Positions 32,251 to 40,136 of a stretch of DNA of 64,000 bases are shown here, in pieces. The DNA comes from Chitinophagaceae bacterium (lineage in GTDB: Bacteria > Bacteroidota > Bacteroidia > Chitinophagales > Chitinophagaceae): the NCBI GenBank assembly GCA_023957155.1, contig JAMLHK010000001.1, forward strand, positions 558,001 to 622,000, written 5' to 3'. The position numbers and the translations under genes are program-made. Below the pieces are notes generated by a model, which had not been told where the DNA came from, did no database searches, and saw only the letters and a list, made by a program, of their open reading frames with translations. Every line of letters starts with the position of its first letter. Position 1 is the first letter of the stretch.

Positions 32251-32947
32251 AGATTTAAAAAAGAAAATTACTGATAAAGCAAAAGAGCAAAATGCCTGTT
32301 CCGAACAGTATAGAGCTGCTTTAAGGTCCGGATCTATTGAGGATTTGTTATCTGTTGTTATCCGCAATATGGAATGGTGTGTTCGTAATAAAGTAGTTAA
32401 TGGAGATATTTTAATTGAATTTGGCATTGATCTTTTACAGGCAAACGGGGTGTATGTGGGCTATAAAGGTTCAGTTAAAACAGATAAAGATGTTTGGGTT
32501 TTCAAATCTAAAATTGATGCCATAGAGGCATTGCCTAACTCCACCATAAACCGGGTAGTGAGCTGGGAGAACTCCACCATAAATGAGGTAGTGAGCAGGG
32601 ATAACTCCACCATAAACCGGGTAGTGAGCAGGGATAACTCCACCATAAACCGGGTAGTGAGCAGGGATAACTCCACCATAAACCGGGTAGTGAGCTGGGA
32701 GAACTCCACCATAAATGAGGTAGTGAGCTGGGAGAACTCCACCATAAATGAGGTAGTGAGCAGGGATAACTCCACCATAAACCGGGTAGTGAGCGGGGAT
32801 AACTCCACCATAAACCTTTCGGGAAACAATATCCCTAAAAAAATTGACGTAAACGGAAGCGGTATTGTAAGGGACTTAACTAAGCGTAAGATTTATATAT
32901 ATAAATCCAGGTTTGAAATTGTTGAATTATTGGATAACGAAAGCTAA
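32237..32947 (+). CDS. 11-residue repeat beta-solenoid-like early protein
   Basis: A 236-residue protein. Residues 1-100 contain MEWCVRNKVVNGDILIEFGI, a motif I associate with Bacteroidota phage proteins that precede repeat regions. Residues 101-193 hold eight 11-residue repeats (NSTINRVVSWE-type) and a partial ninth; Asn and Val at fixed positions suggest stacked beta-coils. A 40-residue C-terminal cap (KRKIYIYKSRFEIVELL) follows. It is a cytoplasmic early protein by context. Function unknown; the repeat may form a binding rod or a nucleic-acid mimic. Confidence 0.75.
   Translation: MAEFKDLKKKITDKAKEQNACSEQYRAALRSGSIEDLLSVVIRNMEWCVRNKVVNGDILIEFGIDLLQANGVYVGYKGSVKTDKDVWVFKSKIDAIEALPNSTINRVVSWENSTINEVVSRDNSTINRVVSRDNSTINRVVSRDNSTINRVVSWENSTINEVVSWENSTINEVVSRDNSTINRVVSGDNSTINLSGNNIPKKIDVNGSGIVRDLTKRKIYIYKSRFEIVELLDNES
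32537..32815 (+). repeat. 33-bp in-frame tandem repeat (eight copies plus a partial)
   Basis: Each unit begins AACTCCACCATAAA and is 33 bp. Position 6 of the encoded unit alternates between Arg and Glu (ccgg or tgag) and positions 10-11 between Trp-Glu and Arg-Asp (one Gly-Asp). The otherwise near-identical DNA points to recent expansion by slippage or recombination and to likely copy-number variation between strains. Confidence 0.9.
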
Positions 32948-33079
32948 AGCATTAATGTCCTGGGCCGGGTACCCGAGATAGGTCTAAAGCAGGCAAACCC
33001 CGACATTTTGAATTGAAAGCATAAGTACATATTCATTAACCGGGGAAGGCTGGTCTATCCCCTAAAATTATACATTGAA

Positions 33080-33679
33080 ATGGGTTTTGATGATTTTCAG
33101 GAAAGGAAATATTGCGGTATAAGAAACGGTAAAATTATATATAAAGATGATGCAGGTGTTATAAATGAAAAGAGATCCGTGTCAGGGTTACTAACAAATG
33201 TTTTTGTTAAAAGAAATGGTAAGTATGGTCCTGAATTTCATATAGAGCTGTATGATAAATGCTATTATCACCTGCAGATGTTTTTAAATAGTGGATATGC
33301 CAGGGCGTTTTTATGCATCATGAAAAACATTTCACCGGCACAAAATATAACCATTCGACCAAATGCGCAGGCAGACGAAAACGGAAAGGTGCGGCAAAGT
33401 TTAATGTTATACCAGGATGGGCAGGTATTGAAGTGGTATTATAAGAAAGATGTGAATGGCTTACCCTCCCCTGAAGCTGATATATTAAAAGACAAAAACG
33501 GGGTTGAGTATGAAGGATGGAATTATAACAGCCAGACAGAATTTTTATTGAAAGCAATGGAAGAATTTAAGGTATTGCTGATACCTAATAAGGTGCGGCA
33601 AAGAAACGAAAGTACAGCATTGATTAAGGGGGATATGCCCACTATTGATAGTGATATAGAGGATGATTTACCTTTTTAG
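33080..33679 (+). CDS. SSB-like early protein with acidic DDLPF tail
   Basis: A 199-residue protein ending DIEDDLPF, the acidic C-terminal tip with which SSB and T7 gp2.5-type proteins recruit replication partners. The body is beta-rich (YCGIRNGKIIYKD, VFVKRNGKYGPEFHIELYD) compatible with an OB fold, but the classic SSB N-terminus is absent. A single-stranded DNA-binding role in phage replication is inferred. The 132 bases before it (32948-33079) hold no gene I can see. Confidence 0.6.
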   Translation: MGFDDFQERKYCGIRNGKIIYKDDAGVINEKRSVSGLLTNVFVKRNGKYGPEFHIELYDKCYYHLQMFLNSGYARAFLCIMKNISPAQNITIRPNAQADENGKVRQSLMLYQDGQVLKWYYKKDVNGLPSPEADILKDKNGVEYEGWNYNSQTEFLLKAMEEFKVLLIPNKVRQRNESTALIKGDMPTIDSDIEDDLPF

Positions 33680-33681
33680 AT

Positions 33682-33900
33682 ATGTTTTCGGGAGATGGAA
33701 ATAACAAACCGGTTAAAGTATACGATTGCAGTTTGCCCTTGCCAGACCGAAAAGATAAGGTTAGGGAATTTGCAAGCGTTTCCCAGGCAAGTAATTTCCT
33801 GTACGTATCCCGGAAAGTAGTACTAAGGTCTGCAAGAACGAAAACACGTGTTTTCTCTGAAACATTAGGAAAGGAATTTACAATCAGGTATAGTAATTAA
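33682..33900 (+). CDS. small early protein, hypothetical
   Basis: A 72-residue basic protein two bases after the SSB-like gene. FASVSQASNFLYVSRKVVLR resembles the NUMOD1/HTH-like modules (SISQAAKxLGISRxxVxR), so DNA binding is possible. Function unknown. Confidence 0.5.
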   Translation: MFSGDGNNKPVKVYDCSLPLPDRKDKVREFASVSQASNFLYVSRKVVLRSARTKTRVFSETLGKEFTIRYSN

Positions 33901-33910
33901 ATTTTGATAT

Positions 33911-34162
33911 ATGGAAGATTTTCATGAAGGACTTAGCAGATCAAGAAAAATTGTGATGGATGCTGTAGCAAAAAGTGAAAGCTTTATCTTTTTTAGCATA
34001 GTGGATAATGATACGGTCGTTGGGTCAACAGTTGGCAGTGACAGGGCGCATGCCAATTTATTGATATCGCTTGCAGCGCGTGATCCTGGTTTTGCAGAAT
34101 TATTGATAAGGGTTGGCGCAGAAGTTGAGAAAAAGAGAGTGGTTCCATTTGGTAAAAATTAA
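33911..34162 (+). CDS. small early protein, hypothetical
   Basis: An 83-residue protein; FIFFSIVDNDTVVGSTVGSD and NLLISLAARDPGFAELLIRV suggest a compact alpha/beta fold. It lies in the early operon. Not recognised. Confidence 0.55.
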   Translation: MEDFHEGLSRSRKIVMDAVAKSESFIFFSIVDNDTVVGSTVGSDRAHANLLISLAARDPGFAELLIRVGAEVEKKRVVPFGKN

Positions 34163-34171
34163 ATCAATTAT

Positions 34172-34558
34172 ATGACAACAATAGCAACGCCGAATACTTT
34201 GGTAAGCCTTGCCACTAAAAAGAGTTCCGAAATAATTCGCCATGAGTTTACGAAGGACGAATTAATTATGATGAAGGATACCATTACGCACAACCTGGAA
34301 GTATTGCGGAAAAAACAGCAGGAGTTAAAAAACATTAAGCAGGAATTTAAAGGGGAAATGAAGCCTTTATATGCAGAAAACGAATTGCTGTTGGAAAATG
34401 TAATCCGTGGGTTTGCTGATACTGAAAAAATGGTGCTATTGGTTCCGGATTATGAAAATAAGATTATGGAATTGTATGATGAAGATACCGGTTTAAAGGT
34501 GGGTGAGCGCCGAATGCTCATGAGTGAATTTCAGTTAGAAATGAATTTTCCTAAATAA
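34172..34558 (+). CDS. coiled-coil early protein, hypothetical
   Basis: A 128-residue protein with a long charged helix (LEVLRKKQQELKNIKQEFKG) and a C-terminal strand region (KIMELYDEDTGLKVGERRM). It is probably an oligomeric early protein. Not recognised. Confidence 0.58.
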   Translation: MTTIATPNTLVSLATKKSSEIIRHEFTKDELIMMKDTITHNLEVLRKKQQELKNIKQEFKGEMKPLYAENELLLENVIRGFADTEKMVLLVPDYENKIMELYDEDTGLKVGERRMLMSEFQLEMNFPK

Positions 34559-34565
34559 AAATTCG

Positions 34566-34715
34566 ATGAACAGTAAGCCGTGCCCGGAAAAGCCAATGCA
34601 AGCTATAAAACCTGTAAATCAGAATGTTGCGAAAGTGAAGAAAATACTATCTCCACCAGAAGAAGCATTTTTGAAAATGCTGGCTAAGGCTTATGTGAAA
34701 AGTATTTTATCTTAA
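34566..34715 (+). CDS. small basic protein before the recombinase
   Basis: A 49-residue frame from ATG 34566 (MNSKPCPEKPMQAIKPVNQN) to TAA 34715. The C-terminal half is helical (EEAFLKMLAKAYVKSIL). It starts 7 bases after the previous stop and ends 14 bases before the recombinase, which supports it. A directionality factor role is possible by position only. Confidence 0.45.
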   Translation: MNSKPCPEKPMQAIKPVNQNVAKVKKILSPPEEAFLKMLAKAYVKSILS

Positions 34716-34729
34716 CCCAAATTTTAAAC

Positions 34730-36250
34730 ATGAAAAAGGCGGTAGGATACATACGGATAAGCGACAAAGATCAAAGCAACTTTTCCATTGATGCACAAAA
34801 AAAGCACATCTATGATTATGCGAATAAGCATAATACTGATATCGTTTCATTTTTTATTGATGATGGTAAAAGTGCTAAGAATTTCGACCGACCTAACTGG
34901 CGGCAGTTAGAGGAATTTATACGGCAGCATTTCCGGCAAATAGATTATCTCATTGTTGTTAAATATGATCGTTTTTCACGCAATGCGTCCGAAGGCTTGC
35001 ATAAAATCGAGATGCTTGAGCGCAGGTTTAAAATTATTATAGCTTCTGTATTTGAACAGATGTTTATAGACTATGATTCTCCTTTTTTCTTTAAGCAGCG
35101 GGCCGATATGCTTGTGAATGCAGAATTTGAGCTGCATGTTATTCGTGATCGTACCAGGTTTGGAATGCATCATGCCTTGAGTGAGGGTAGGTATGTTAGT
35201 ATGGCTCCATACGGGTATAAAAATACCCGGGACGAAAACAAGAAGCCTCTAATTGTTGTTGATGAAGCAAGGGCGATAATAGTTAAAAAAATTTTTGAGG
35301 ATTATTTATCAGGTGTTCCCACCATAGAAATATATCGGCAGGCTAAAGCATTGGGGTTGTCTTTGCGTGGCCACAGTACAATTCCTGACATTTTAAAGAA
35401 CCCGGTATATGCTGGAATGGTAAATGTGCCGGCATATCGAAAAGAGCCTGCAAAGATCGTAAAAGCTATTCATGAGCCTATTGTAAGTGAAACAATGTGG
35501 TGGGAATGTCAACGCCGGTTAGGAGTTTTGAAAAATAGAACAGTATTGAATGAATCTGTGCCCTTAAGGAGCATTCTGCATTGTGAACATGGTATACCGC
35601 TTACGGCAGGAGAAAGCCGGGGAAGGTCCCATAAGTACTGGTATTATAAGTCCAATCATTGTGGGTTGAATGTGAGCGCTAAAAGAATCCATGATAAGTT
35701 TGATGAGCTTTTGAAAAACTTAAGCCTGGAAGATGAGTATATCAACTTTCTTAAAAAGGAATCTGCGGATGAAATGGAAGTGTTGCTAAAGGAGCGTAAT
35801 CGTAATTTAAAATCCTGTAAATCCGGATTATCCAAGCTTGAAAATGATATAACCCGTTTGGAAGAAAAATTCTTTTCTGACCAAATAAACCACGATACCT
35901 ATACAAAATGGAGTAAGATATACCAGTCTCAAATTGGTGCTTTACGGAATGATTTAACCCGTTTGGAATCAGGATATGATCATTACTGGAAGCTTTACAA
36001 TGCACAGTTATACAAGCTTTCAGATATTCATTACCTGTACTACAAAATGGATTTATTGGATAAGAGGCTATTTGTTAAACAGGTGTTCAACTCCACATTG
36101 TATTATTGTAACGATGTTTATCGAACCGCTTACTTATTGGATATTTTAAGACATAACGAATTGATATTAAAAGAAAAACAGTTGCTTTATATTGATGATA
36201 AAATCAATAAAAACAACTGCTTTGCAGTGGGTGCCCCGGAACGGAGTTGA
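34730..36250 (+). CDS. large serine recombinase (phage integrase)
   Basis: A 506-residue site-specific recombinase. The resolvase domain has AVGYIRISDKDQSNFSIDAQ (catalytic Ser11) and VVKYDRFSRNASEG. A recombinase domain (APYGYKNTRDENKKPLIVVD, then LKNPVYAGMV) and a zinc-ribbon-like segment (LHCEHGIPL ... NHCGL, incomplete) follow, then a coiled-coil. It is the last gene of the prophage and its final codons (GAPERS, stop at 36250) lie inside the tRNA-Leu 3' fragment at 36232-36285, so the attachment site overlaps the gene end. It should catalyse integration and excision of the phage. Confidence 0.92.
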   Translation: MKKAVGYIRISDKDQSNFSIDAQKKHIYDYANKHNTDIVSFFIDDGKSAKNFDRPNWRQLEEFIRQHFRQIDYLIVVKYDRFSRNASEGLHKIEMLERRFKIIIASVFEQMFIDYDSPFFFKQRADMLVNAEFELHVIRDRTRFGMHHALSEGRYVSMAPYGYKNTRDENKKPLIVVDEARAIIVKKIFEDYLSGVPTIEIYRQAKALGLSLRGHSTIPDILKNPVYAGMVNVPAYRKEPAKIVKAIHEPIVSETMWWECQRRLGVLKNRTVLNESVPLRSILHCEHGIPLTAGESRGRSHKYWYYKSNHCGLNVSAKRIHDKFDELLKNLSLEDEYINFLKKESADEMEVLLKERNRNLKSCKSGLSKLENDITRLEEKFFSDQINHDTYTKWSKIYQSQIGALRNDLTRLESGYDHYWKLYNAQLYKLSDIHYLYYKMDLLDKRLFVKQVFNSTLYYCNDVYRTAYLLDILRHNELILKEKQLLYIDDKINKNNCFAVGAPERS

Positions 36251-36285
36251 ACCGTTACGACCGTTGCGGGTCACAGGATTTTAAG
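36232..36285 (-). pseudogene. tRNA-Leu(UAA) 3' half, candidate attachment site
   Basis: Read leftward, the segment contains the anticodon loop CTTAAAA (anticodon TAA at 36281-36283), the 3' anticodon strand TCCTG, a long variable arm (GACC / GGTC), a T-arm AACGG-TTCAACT-CCGTT and the acceptor strand CCGGGGC plus A. The 5' half is missing: the bases to the right do not pair. A break in the anticodon loop is the usual crossover place for tRNA-targeting integrases. It separates the phage recombinase from the next element's integrase, so it is likely an att remnant. Confidence 0.78.
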
Positions 36286-36481
36286 TGTCCGAAAATACTT
36301 TTCTTCATTTAACTTATGTGTGCTTATTTTAACTTAATGAATTGATTTTCAATATTTTAAACTATATTTCTTATCTTTGCTGAACGCAATGAATTGGGTG
36401 TTTAACCACCCGATTGTTTGAAAACTGTTTGAAAATTTTTGTGTGTGGTTGATTTAGTGTTAATGTTTAAATTTTCAAATT
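36286..36481 (+). promoter_or_regulatory. integrase upstream region
   Basis: This AT-rich 196-base stretch between the tRNA fragment and the integrase contains TATCTTTG (36372-36379), a good -7 box, without a clear -33 box, and a small hairpin (GGGTG / CACCC near 36397-36412). No gene is seen. Integrase arm-binding sites would be expected here but cannot be defined from sequence alone. Confidence 0.5.
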
Positions 36482-37861
36482 ATGTCTGTTACATTCAGCA
36501 TTTTCCTCGACAAACGGAGGATCATTTCAAAAACCGATACTTACCCGATAAAGTTAAGGGTAACTTATCGAAGAAAAAGCAAGGAGTACGAAATCGTACA
36601 CAAATTGACGGAAGAGAATTTCAATAAAATTGAAGCTCCCCGGCTCTCGGAGTCCTTGCAAAAAATAAAGGACGACCTTAAAGAGATCAAAGGCATGATG
36701 GCTGTTGCTGTCAAAAAAGTATCTCCATTTGATTTTTGGGTTTTTAATCGTGATCACATATTACCCAACAAGCTTTTTGTACAAAAGAAAACCAAGAAAC
36801 CGTTGGCTGTGTCTTCTGAAACCGGAGCGGATACTTTTGACTATTCTGAATACGAAAAGCTATTCCCCATCATTAAAGAAAGCCATGATGAAATTGGGAG
36901 AATATCGGGTGTCTATTGTGATTATATCAAGCAGCTTATCCGGGAGAAGCGCATAGGCAGTGCTACAAAATACCGAGATAGCTACAGTGTTATCAAAAGT
37001 TTTGGTGGTAATATGTACTTTCAGCACATAACGGTTGAATGGCTTAGATCATTCGAAGGCTGGATGCTTGGTAAAGGGCGCTCACGGGCTACCGTGGGAG
37101 GAATTTTACGTCACCTGCGGTGCATATTTAATGAGGCAAATCACAAAAAAATTATCAATAAAGAAATGTGCTATCCATTTGGACGGCGCAAGTACCAAAT
37201 TCCAACGGGAAAGAAGCGAAAGAGGTCATTAGAATTAGCCGACATTAAGAAATTATATTTCAGCGAACCTTCCTGCGATTCGGAAGCCTATGCTAAGGCG
37301 CTTTGGTTCTTCATGTATTTCGGCAATGGGATGAACCCTAAAGACGTTGCCTATCTGAAATACAAAAACATTGACGGTGAGTATTTCTCCTTTTACCGGC
37401 AGAAGACAGACCTCACTTCACGCCATGATCCGGCGCTTATCACGGTATATATAAATGAGGATATGCGTACCACTATTGAGCGGTATGGCAATAAGGACAG
37501 AGATCCCAATAACTTTGTATTTCCGGTATTAAAAGAAGGGATGACCCCACTGGAGGAATATTTTGCAATACCGCGCTTCACCCGTTTTATTAATGACTGG
37601 ATGAAGAAAATTGGTAAGCGGCATGGCATTGAACTTGCCCCGACAACCATTGTGACAAGGCATAGTTTTTCCACAATTATGAAGCGTTCGGGCGCAAGCA
37701 CCGAGTTTATCCAGGAGGCTTTGGGACACATGGATAAAAAGACAACAGAAAATTACCTGGGCAGTTTTGAGCAGCAAGTCAAAAAGGAGTTTGCACACAA
37801 ATTAGAGGCGTTTAAAAATGACCGTGAGGAATTAGAAGTAGTTGATGCGGATATATTGTAG
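36482..37861 (+). CDS. tyrosine recombinase (integrase) of the integrative element
   Basis: A 459-residue Bacteroidota-type phage integrase. It has an Arm-DNA-binding N-terminus (TYPIKLRVTYRRKSKEYEIV), a SAM-like core-binding domain (near 145-235) and a catalytic domain with Lys in FYRQKTDLTSR, VTRHSFSTIMKRSGAS, EALGHMDKKTTENYLG and the Tyr nucleophile in ENYLG. The usual first Arg (box I) is replaced (YFGNGMNPKDVAYL), as in several Bacteroidota relatives. It starts 197 bases from the tRNA fragment, pointing into its element. Confidence 0.92.
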   Translation: MSVTFSIFLDKRRIISKTDTYPIKLRVTYRRKSKEYEIVHKLTEENFNKIEAPRLSESLQKIKDDLKEIKGMMAVAVKKVSPFDFWVFNRDHILPNKLFVQKKTKKPLAVSSETGADTFDYSEYEKLFPIIKESHDEIGRISGVYCDYIKQLIREKRIGSATKYRDSYSVIKSFGGNMYFQHITVEWLRSFEGWMLGKGRSRATVGGILRHLRCIFNEANHKKIINKEMCYPFGRRKYQIPTGKKRKRSLELADIKKLYFSEPSCDSEAYAKALWFFMYFGNGMNPKDVAYLKYKNIDGEYFSFYRQKTDLTSRHDPALITVYINEDMRTTIERYGNKDRDPNNFVFPVLKEGMTPLEEYFAIPRFTRFINDWMKKIGKRHGIELAPTTIVTRHSFSTIMKRSGASTEFIQEALGHMDKKTTENYLGSFEQQVKKEFAHKLEAFKNDREELEVVDADIL

Positions 37862-37901
37862 GGAAAAAGCATTACCTGAAATATCAGTCGGACACGTACC
37901 G

Positions 37902-37940
37902 GATGCCAGGTATTTTGAATGGAATACCTGACATCTGTTT
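37902..37940 (+). terminator. terminator between the convergent integrase and abiEii
   Basis: GATGCCAGGTATT can pair with AATACCTGACATC (one mismatch) around an 8-base loop, followed by TGTTTT on the plus strand. It separates two convergent genes. Confidence 0.65.
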
Positions 37941-37970
37941 TAAGCGATGGAACGCAGCACTATTTCGCTA

Positions 37971-38771
37971 TCATAATTTAAAGTGCCTTTTTGCTTTCCT
38001 GAAAACGTCGTCAAATCCGGGTAATTCAAAGACCTGATTTTTCAATTTCTTCTCCCATCCTTGTTTAAGGTTCTTTTCCTTTGCCAAAACTTTCGCTTCA
38101 AACTGCGCAGGATCGTGCTTTTTGTTTTTTGCCTTACGTTCAAATTCCGGTTTGTGATAGCGGGTATTCTTCCCTTCATATTCGGTCAGATACCAAAAGT
38201 CAAACAAGTCTCTCGGTTCCGTTCTGCCCATCAGGGCAGTCATTTTTTCAATGAGGACTTCCGATAGTGAGTAACATTGCAGATGAAAAGACTGTTTAGG
38301 TAAATCGGAATATAGAATGATTACTTTTCGCTGCTCTACCGGATATTCCAATATTTCGCCACGGGTAATGTCAATTTTAACGTCCCGGCTACTGATATTA
38401 CCCTGAAGCGGCCCCATGTAGTTGATGTAAAAGGCAAGACTTCCGCTTATATGCGTATTCGATTCGCCGAATTGCAGGGAGATATTGGCTTCCTCTTTTA
38501 CAAAGGCATATACCTTTTCAAATTCCTGCAATAACTGCTCGTTGGTTAATTTTTCGTCCAGTAAGGTAAAGTCCAGGTCTTCAGAAAATCGGTATTCGGG
38601 AAAGTATATTTTCTTTAGCACCGTTCCACCTTTGAACACAAGCTGTTTTGATAATAATTCATTATTGGCAATGCCTAACAATATCCAGCTTAGAATATAA
38701 TCCTTCTCGATCTGCGTATCTTTCAACTTATTTTTTGCGGCAACCGCATTGATTTCCTTAACGTGTATCAT
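37971..38771 (-). CDS. abiEii: AbiEii-type nucleotidyltransferase toxin
   Basis: A 266-residue nucleotidyltransferase of the AbiEii/AbiGii family. The signature LVFKGGTVLKKIYFPEYRFS then EDLDFTLLD has the GGT...DLD catalytic geometry, and the C-terminal part has LIEKMTALMGRTEPRDLFDF. In streptococcal AbiE this toxin causes reversible growth arrest and phage abortive infection. It starts three bases after the antitoxin gene, the usual bicistronic order. Confidence 0.9.
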   Translation of the reverse strand: MIHVKEINAVAAKNKLKDTQIEKDYILSWILLGIANNELLSKQLVFKGGTVLKKIYFPEYRFSEDLDFTLLDEKLTNEQLLQEFEKVYAFVKEEANISLQFGESNTHISGSLAFYINYMGPLQGNISSRDVKIDITRGEILEYPVEQRKVIILYSDLPKQSFHLQCYSLSEVLIEKMTALMGRTEPRDLFDFWYLTEYEGKNTRYHKPEFERKAKNKKHDPAQFEAKVLAKEKNLKQGWEKKLKNQVFELPGFDDVFRKAKRHFKL

Positions 38772-38774
38772 ATC

Positions 38775-39602
38775 TTAAGTGAATATCGGTGAGGTAATGT
38801 CTTCCAAATCTATGTTCTGCTGGATATTCCAGCGGCTGATCATTTTTCCCTGCTTTTCGTAAGAAGGTTCTAACAGTGCGAATGACGGGCTTTTTAGCTG
38901 CTGCAAGCGTTCAATAATAGGGCTGTCTATTTGCAGCAATTCCAGTAAAAAACCCAGTCTTTTAATTACAGTCTGAGCATTAAATTTCTTACAATACTCC
39001 AGAAGTTTTTCATAATCAATTTTGTCTTTTACCTTAAATAATGCCTTACTTATTTCGGCTATACCTCCGCCATAATCGGGCTTATACAGGCAATCAACAA
39101 ACGTTTTTTCAAGGTCGCTTCCCCGCACTTTAGTAAAGCTGTCAATCCAGACGTTCTTTTCGCCGAAAAAGTGTGTTTTGTTATGGTAGATGAACTGGAA
39201 TTGCCTGTTCCCAATCGCGAGAACGGAGGGCTTAATCTGCTTATCTACTACGACCTGTTCAACCATTGAAGGCTGCGTGATAAGACTGTGTAATTCCAAT
39301 GCGCTGTAATAGCCTATATAGTAATTTGCATTGCCGGCAAGATAGCCCGCTACTAAATGTGCGTTGGGAAAATAATTGCTGGCTTCCTGATCATACGGAA
39401 TGATCCAATAAAGTCCGTCCTTCAGCCGCAACAGCAGTCCACGATTTACCATATCTCTCATAAGTTTGCGGACGGCATCAGCCGATGAATTTTTAAGAAG
39501 GGATGTCGCTTCTGCCAGGGTAAAACCCGGCTGGTTCAGGCTTGTGAAATGCCTGATCACTTCAGCAGATTGCGTGGATAGTGTCTTATGTCTTGTATCC
39601 AT
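38775..39602 (-). CDS. abiEi: AbiEi-type antitoxin/transcriptional regulator
   Basis: A 275-residue protein with an N-terminal winged helix (FTLAEATSLLKNSSADAVRK, LMRDMVNRGLLLRLKDGLYW) and the AbiEi C-terminal domain (YYIGYYSALELHSL and DLEKTFVDCLYKPDYGGG). AbiEi proteins neutralise AbiEii without direct binding (type IV) and repress their own operon by binding inverted repeats, which agrees with the large palindrome and second half-operator in its promoter. Confidence 0.9.
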   Translation of the reverse strand: MDTRHKTLSTQSAEVIRHFTSLNQPGFTLAEATSLLKNSSADAVRKLMRDMVNRGLLLRLKDGLYWIIPYDQEASNYFPNAHLVAGYLAGNANYYIGYYSALELHSLITQPSMVEQVVVDKQIKPSVLAIGNRQFQFIYHNKTHFFGEKNVWIDSFTKVRGSDLEKTFVDCLYKPDYGGGIAEISKALFKVKDKIDYEKLLEYCKKFNAQTVIKRLGFLLELLQIDSPIIERLQQLKSPSFALLEPSYEKQGKMISRWNIQQNIDLEDITSPIFT

Positions 39603-39605
39603 TTT

Positions 39606-39697
39606 GAGACTTTTAAAGTCCTTGCAAAGATATGAAACCTAAAAATAATTATCAAATATATCTAATTTGGGACTTTAAAAGTCCCAAATTAGATATA
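39606..39697 (-). promoter_or_regulatory. abiE promoter with two palindromic operators
   Basis: On the minus strand TTTG (39653-39656), 20 bases, then TATCTTTG (39625-39632) form a promoter. Upstream is a perfect 41-base palindrome (20-1-20) at 39657-39697 centred on GGGACTTTTAAAGTCCC. A second, weaker copy of its core (GGACTTTAAAAGTCTC) at 39606-39623 covers the transcript start. Binding at both would block and loop the promoter. Confidence 0.8.
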
Positions 39698-39781
39698 AAA
39701 CATAGATATTGCCTTCCACCGCAGAAAGGAAGGGGTTGGTTGGCGACCCTAAGAAGTGTAATATTTTTATGGTAAATTACT

Positions 39782-39806
39782 TTGAGGTTCCAAATTGGAA
39801 CCTCAA
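39782..39806. repeat. 25-base perfect palindrome TTGAGGTTCCAA-A-TTGGAACCTCAA
   Basis: A perfect 12-1-12 palindrome in the 273-base gap between abiEi and the next leftward gene. It resembles the abiE operator in architecture but not sequence, and no T run follows on either strand. It may be a transcription factor site or a leftward processing/termination hairpin. The remainder of 39698-39876 holds no gene I can support. Confidence 0.55.
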
Positions 39807-39876
39807 GTTCAGAAAACGGCTTTCTTACAATAAGTAATTTCCATACAACCCTGTATAGTTTTATTTCCGCACTGCT

Positions 39877-40110
39877 TTATTTAAACAGCCATCCCCACAG
39901 CCCCCACAGCATCAGAACTAATGCTGCCCACTTCAATACCCATTCGATAAAAAGCGTAATCAAGCCCACGAAATAGTTATTGAAATGCTGCAACCCGCCT
40001 AAGCCCCTGCGGTTAAACTGTCGCATACCCACAAGTAACCTGATTGCTAATCCGACAAAAAACATTGTCGGGTAAGGCATAGCCTGTAATAGTCTGATGA
40101 TTGTTTCCAT
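39877..40110 (-). CDS. small membrane protein of the DUF932 cluster
   Basis: A 77-residue protein from ATG 40110 (METIIRLLQAMPYPTMFFVG) with two hydrophobic segments and a basic loop between them (MRQFNRRGLGGLQHF). Last gene of a leftward run of five small genes after the DUF932 gene. I recall this type of membrane protein in Bacteroidota conjugative elements; function unknown. Confidence 0.6.
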   Translation of the reverse strand: METIIRLLQAMPYPTMFFVGLAIRLLVGMRQFNRRGLGGLQHFNNYFVGLITLFIEWVLKWAALVLMLWGLWGWLFK

Positions 40111-40136
40111 AATCTTATTTTTTATTCTGACCGTTA

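Noticed and set aside
32537-32815. CRISPR-like array
   Set aside because: The units are contiguous, 33-bp multiples of three and in frame, with no unique spacers, leader or cas genes.
32461-32829. Long leftward open frame of LLTTxFMVELS-type repeats
   Set aside because: It is the antisense reading of the 33-bp coding repeat; periodic DNA without stops opens several frames. The rightward frame has flanking unique domains and operon context.
36232-36285. Functional tRNA-Leu gene
   Set aside because: The 5' half (acceptor, D-arm and 5' anticodon strand) is missing; bases to the right do not pair with the 3' half.
1-36285. Diversity-generating retroelement or reverse transcriptase acting on the fibres
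   Set aside because: No reverse transcriptase motif or template/variable repeat pair was seen; the only extensive repeat is the 33-bp coding array.
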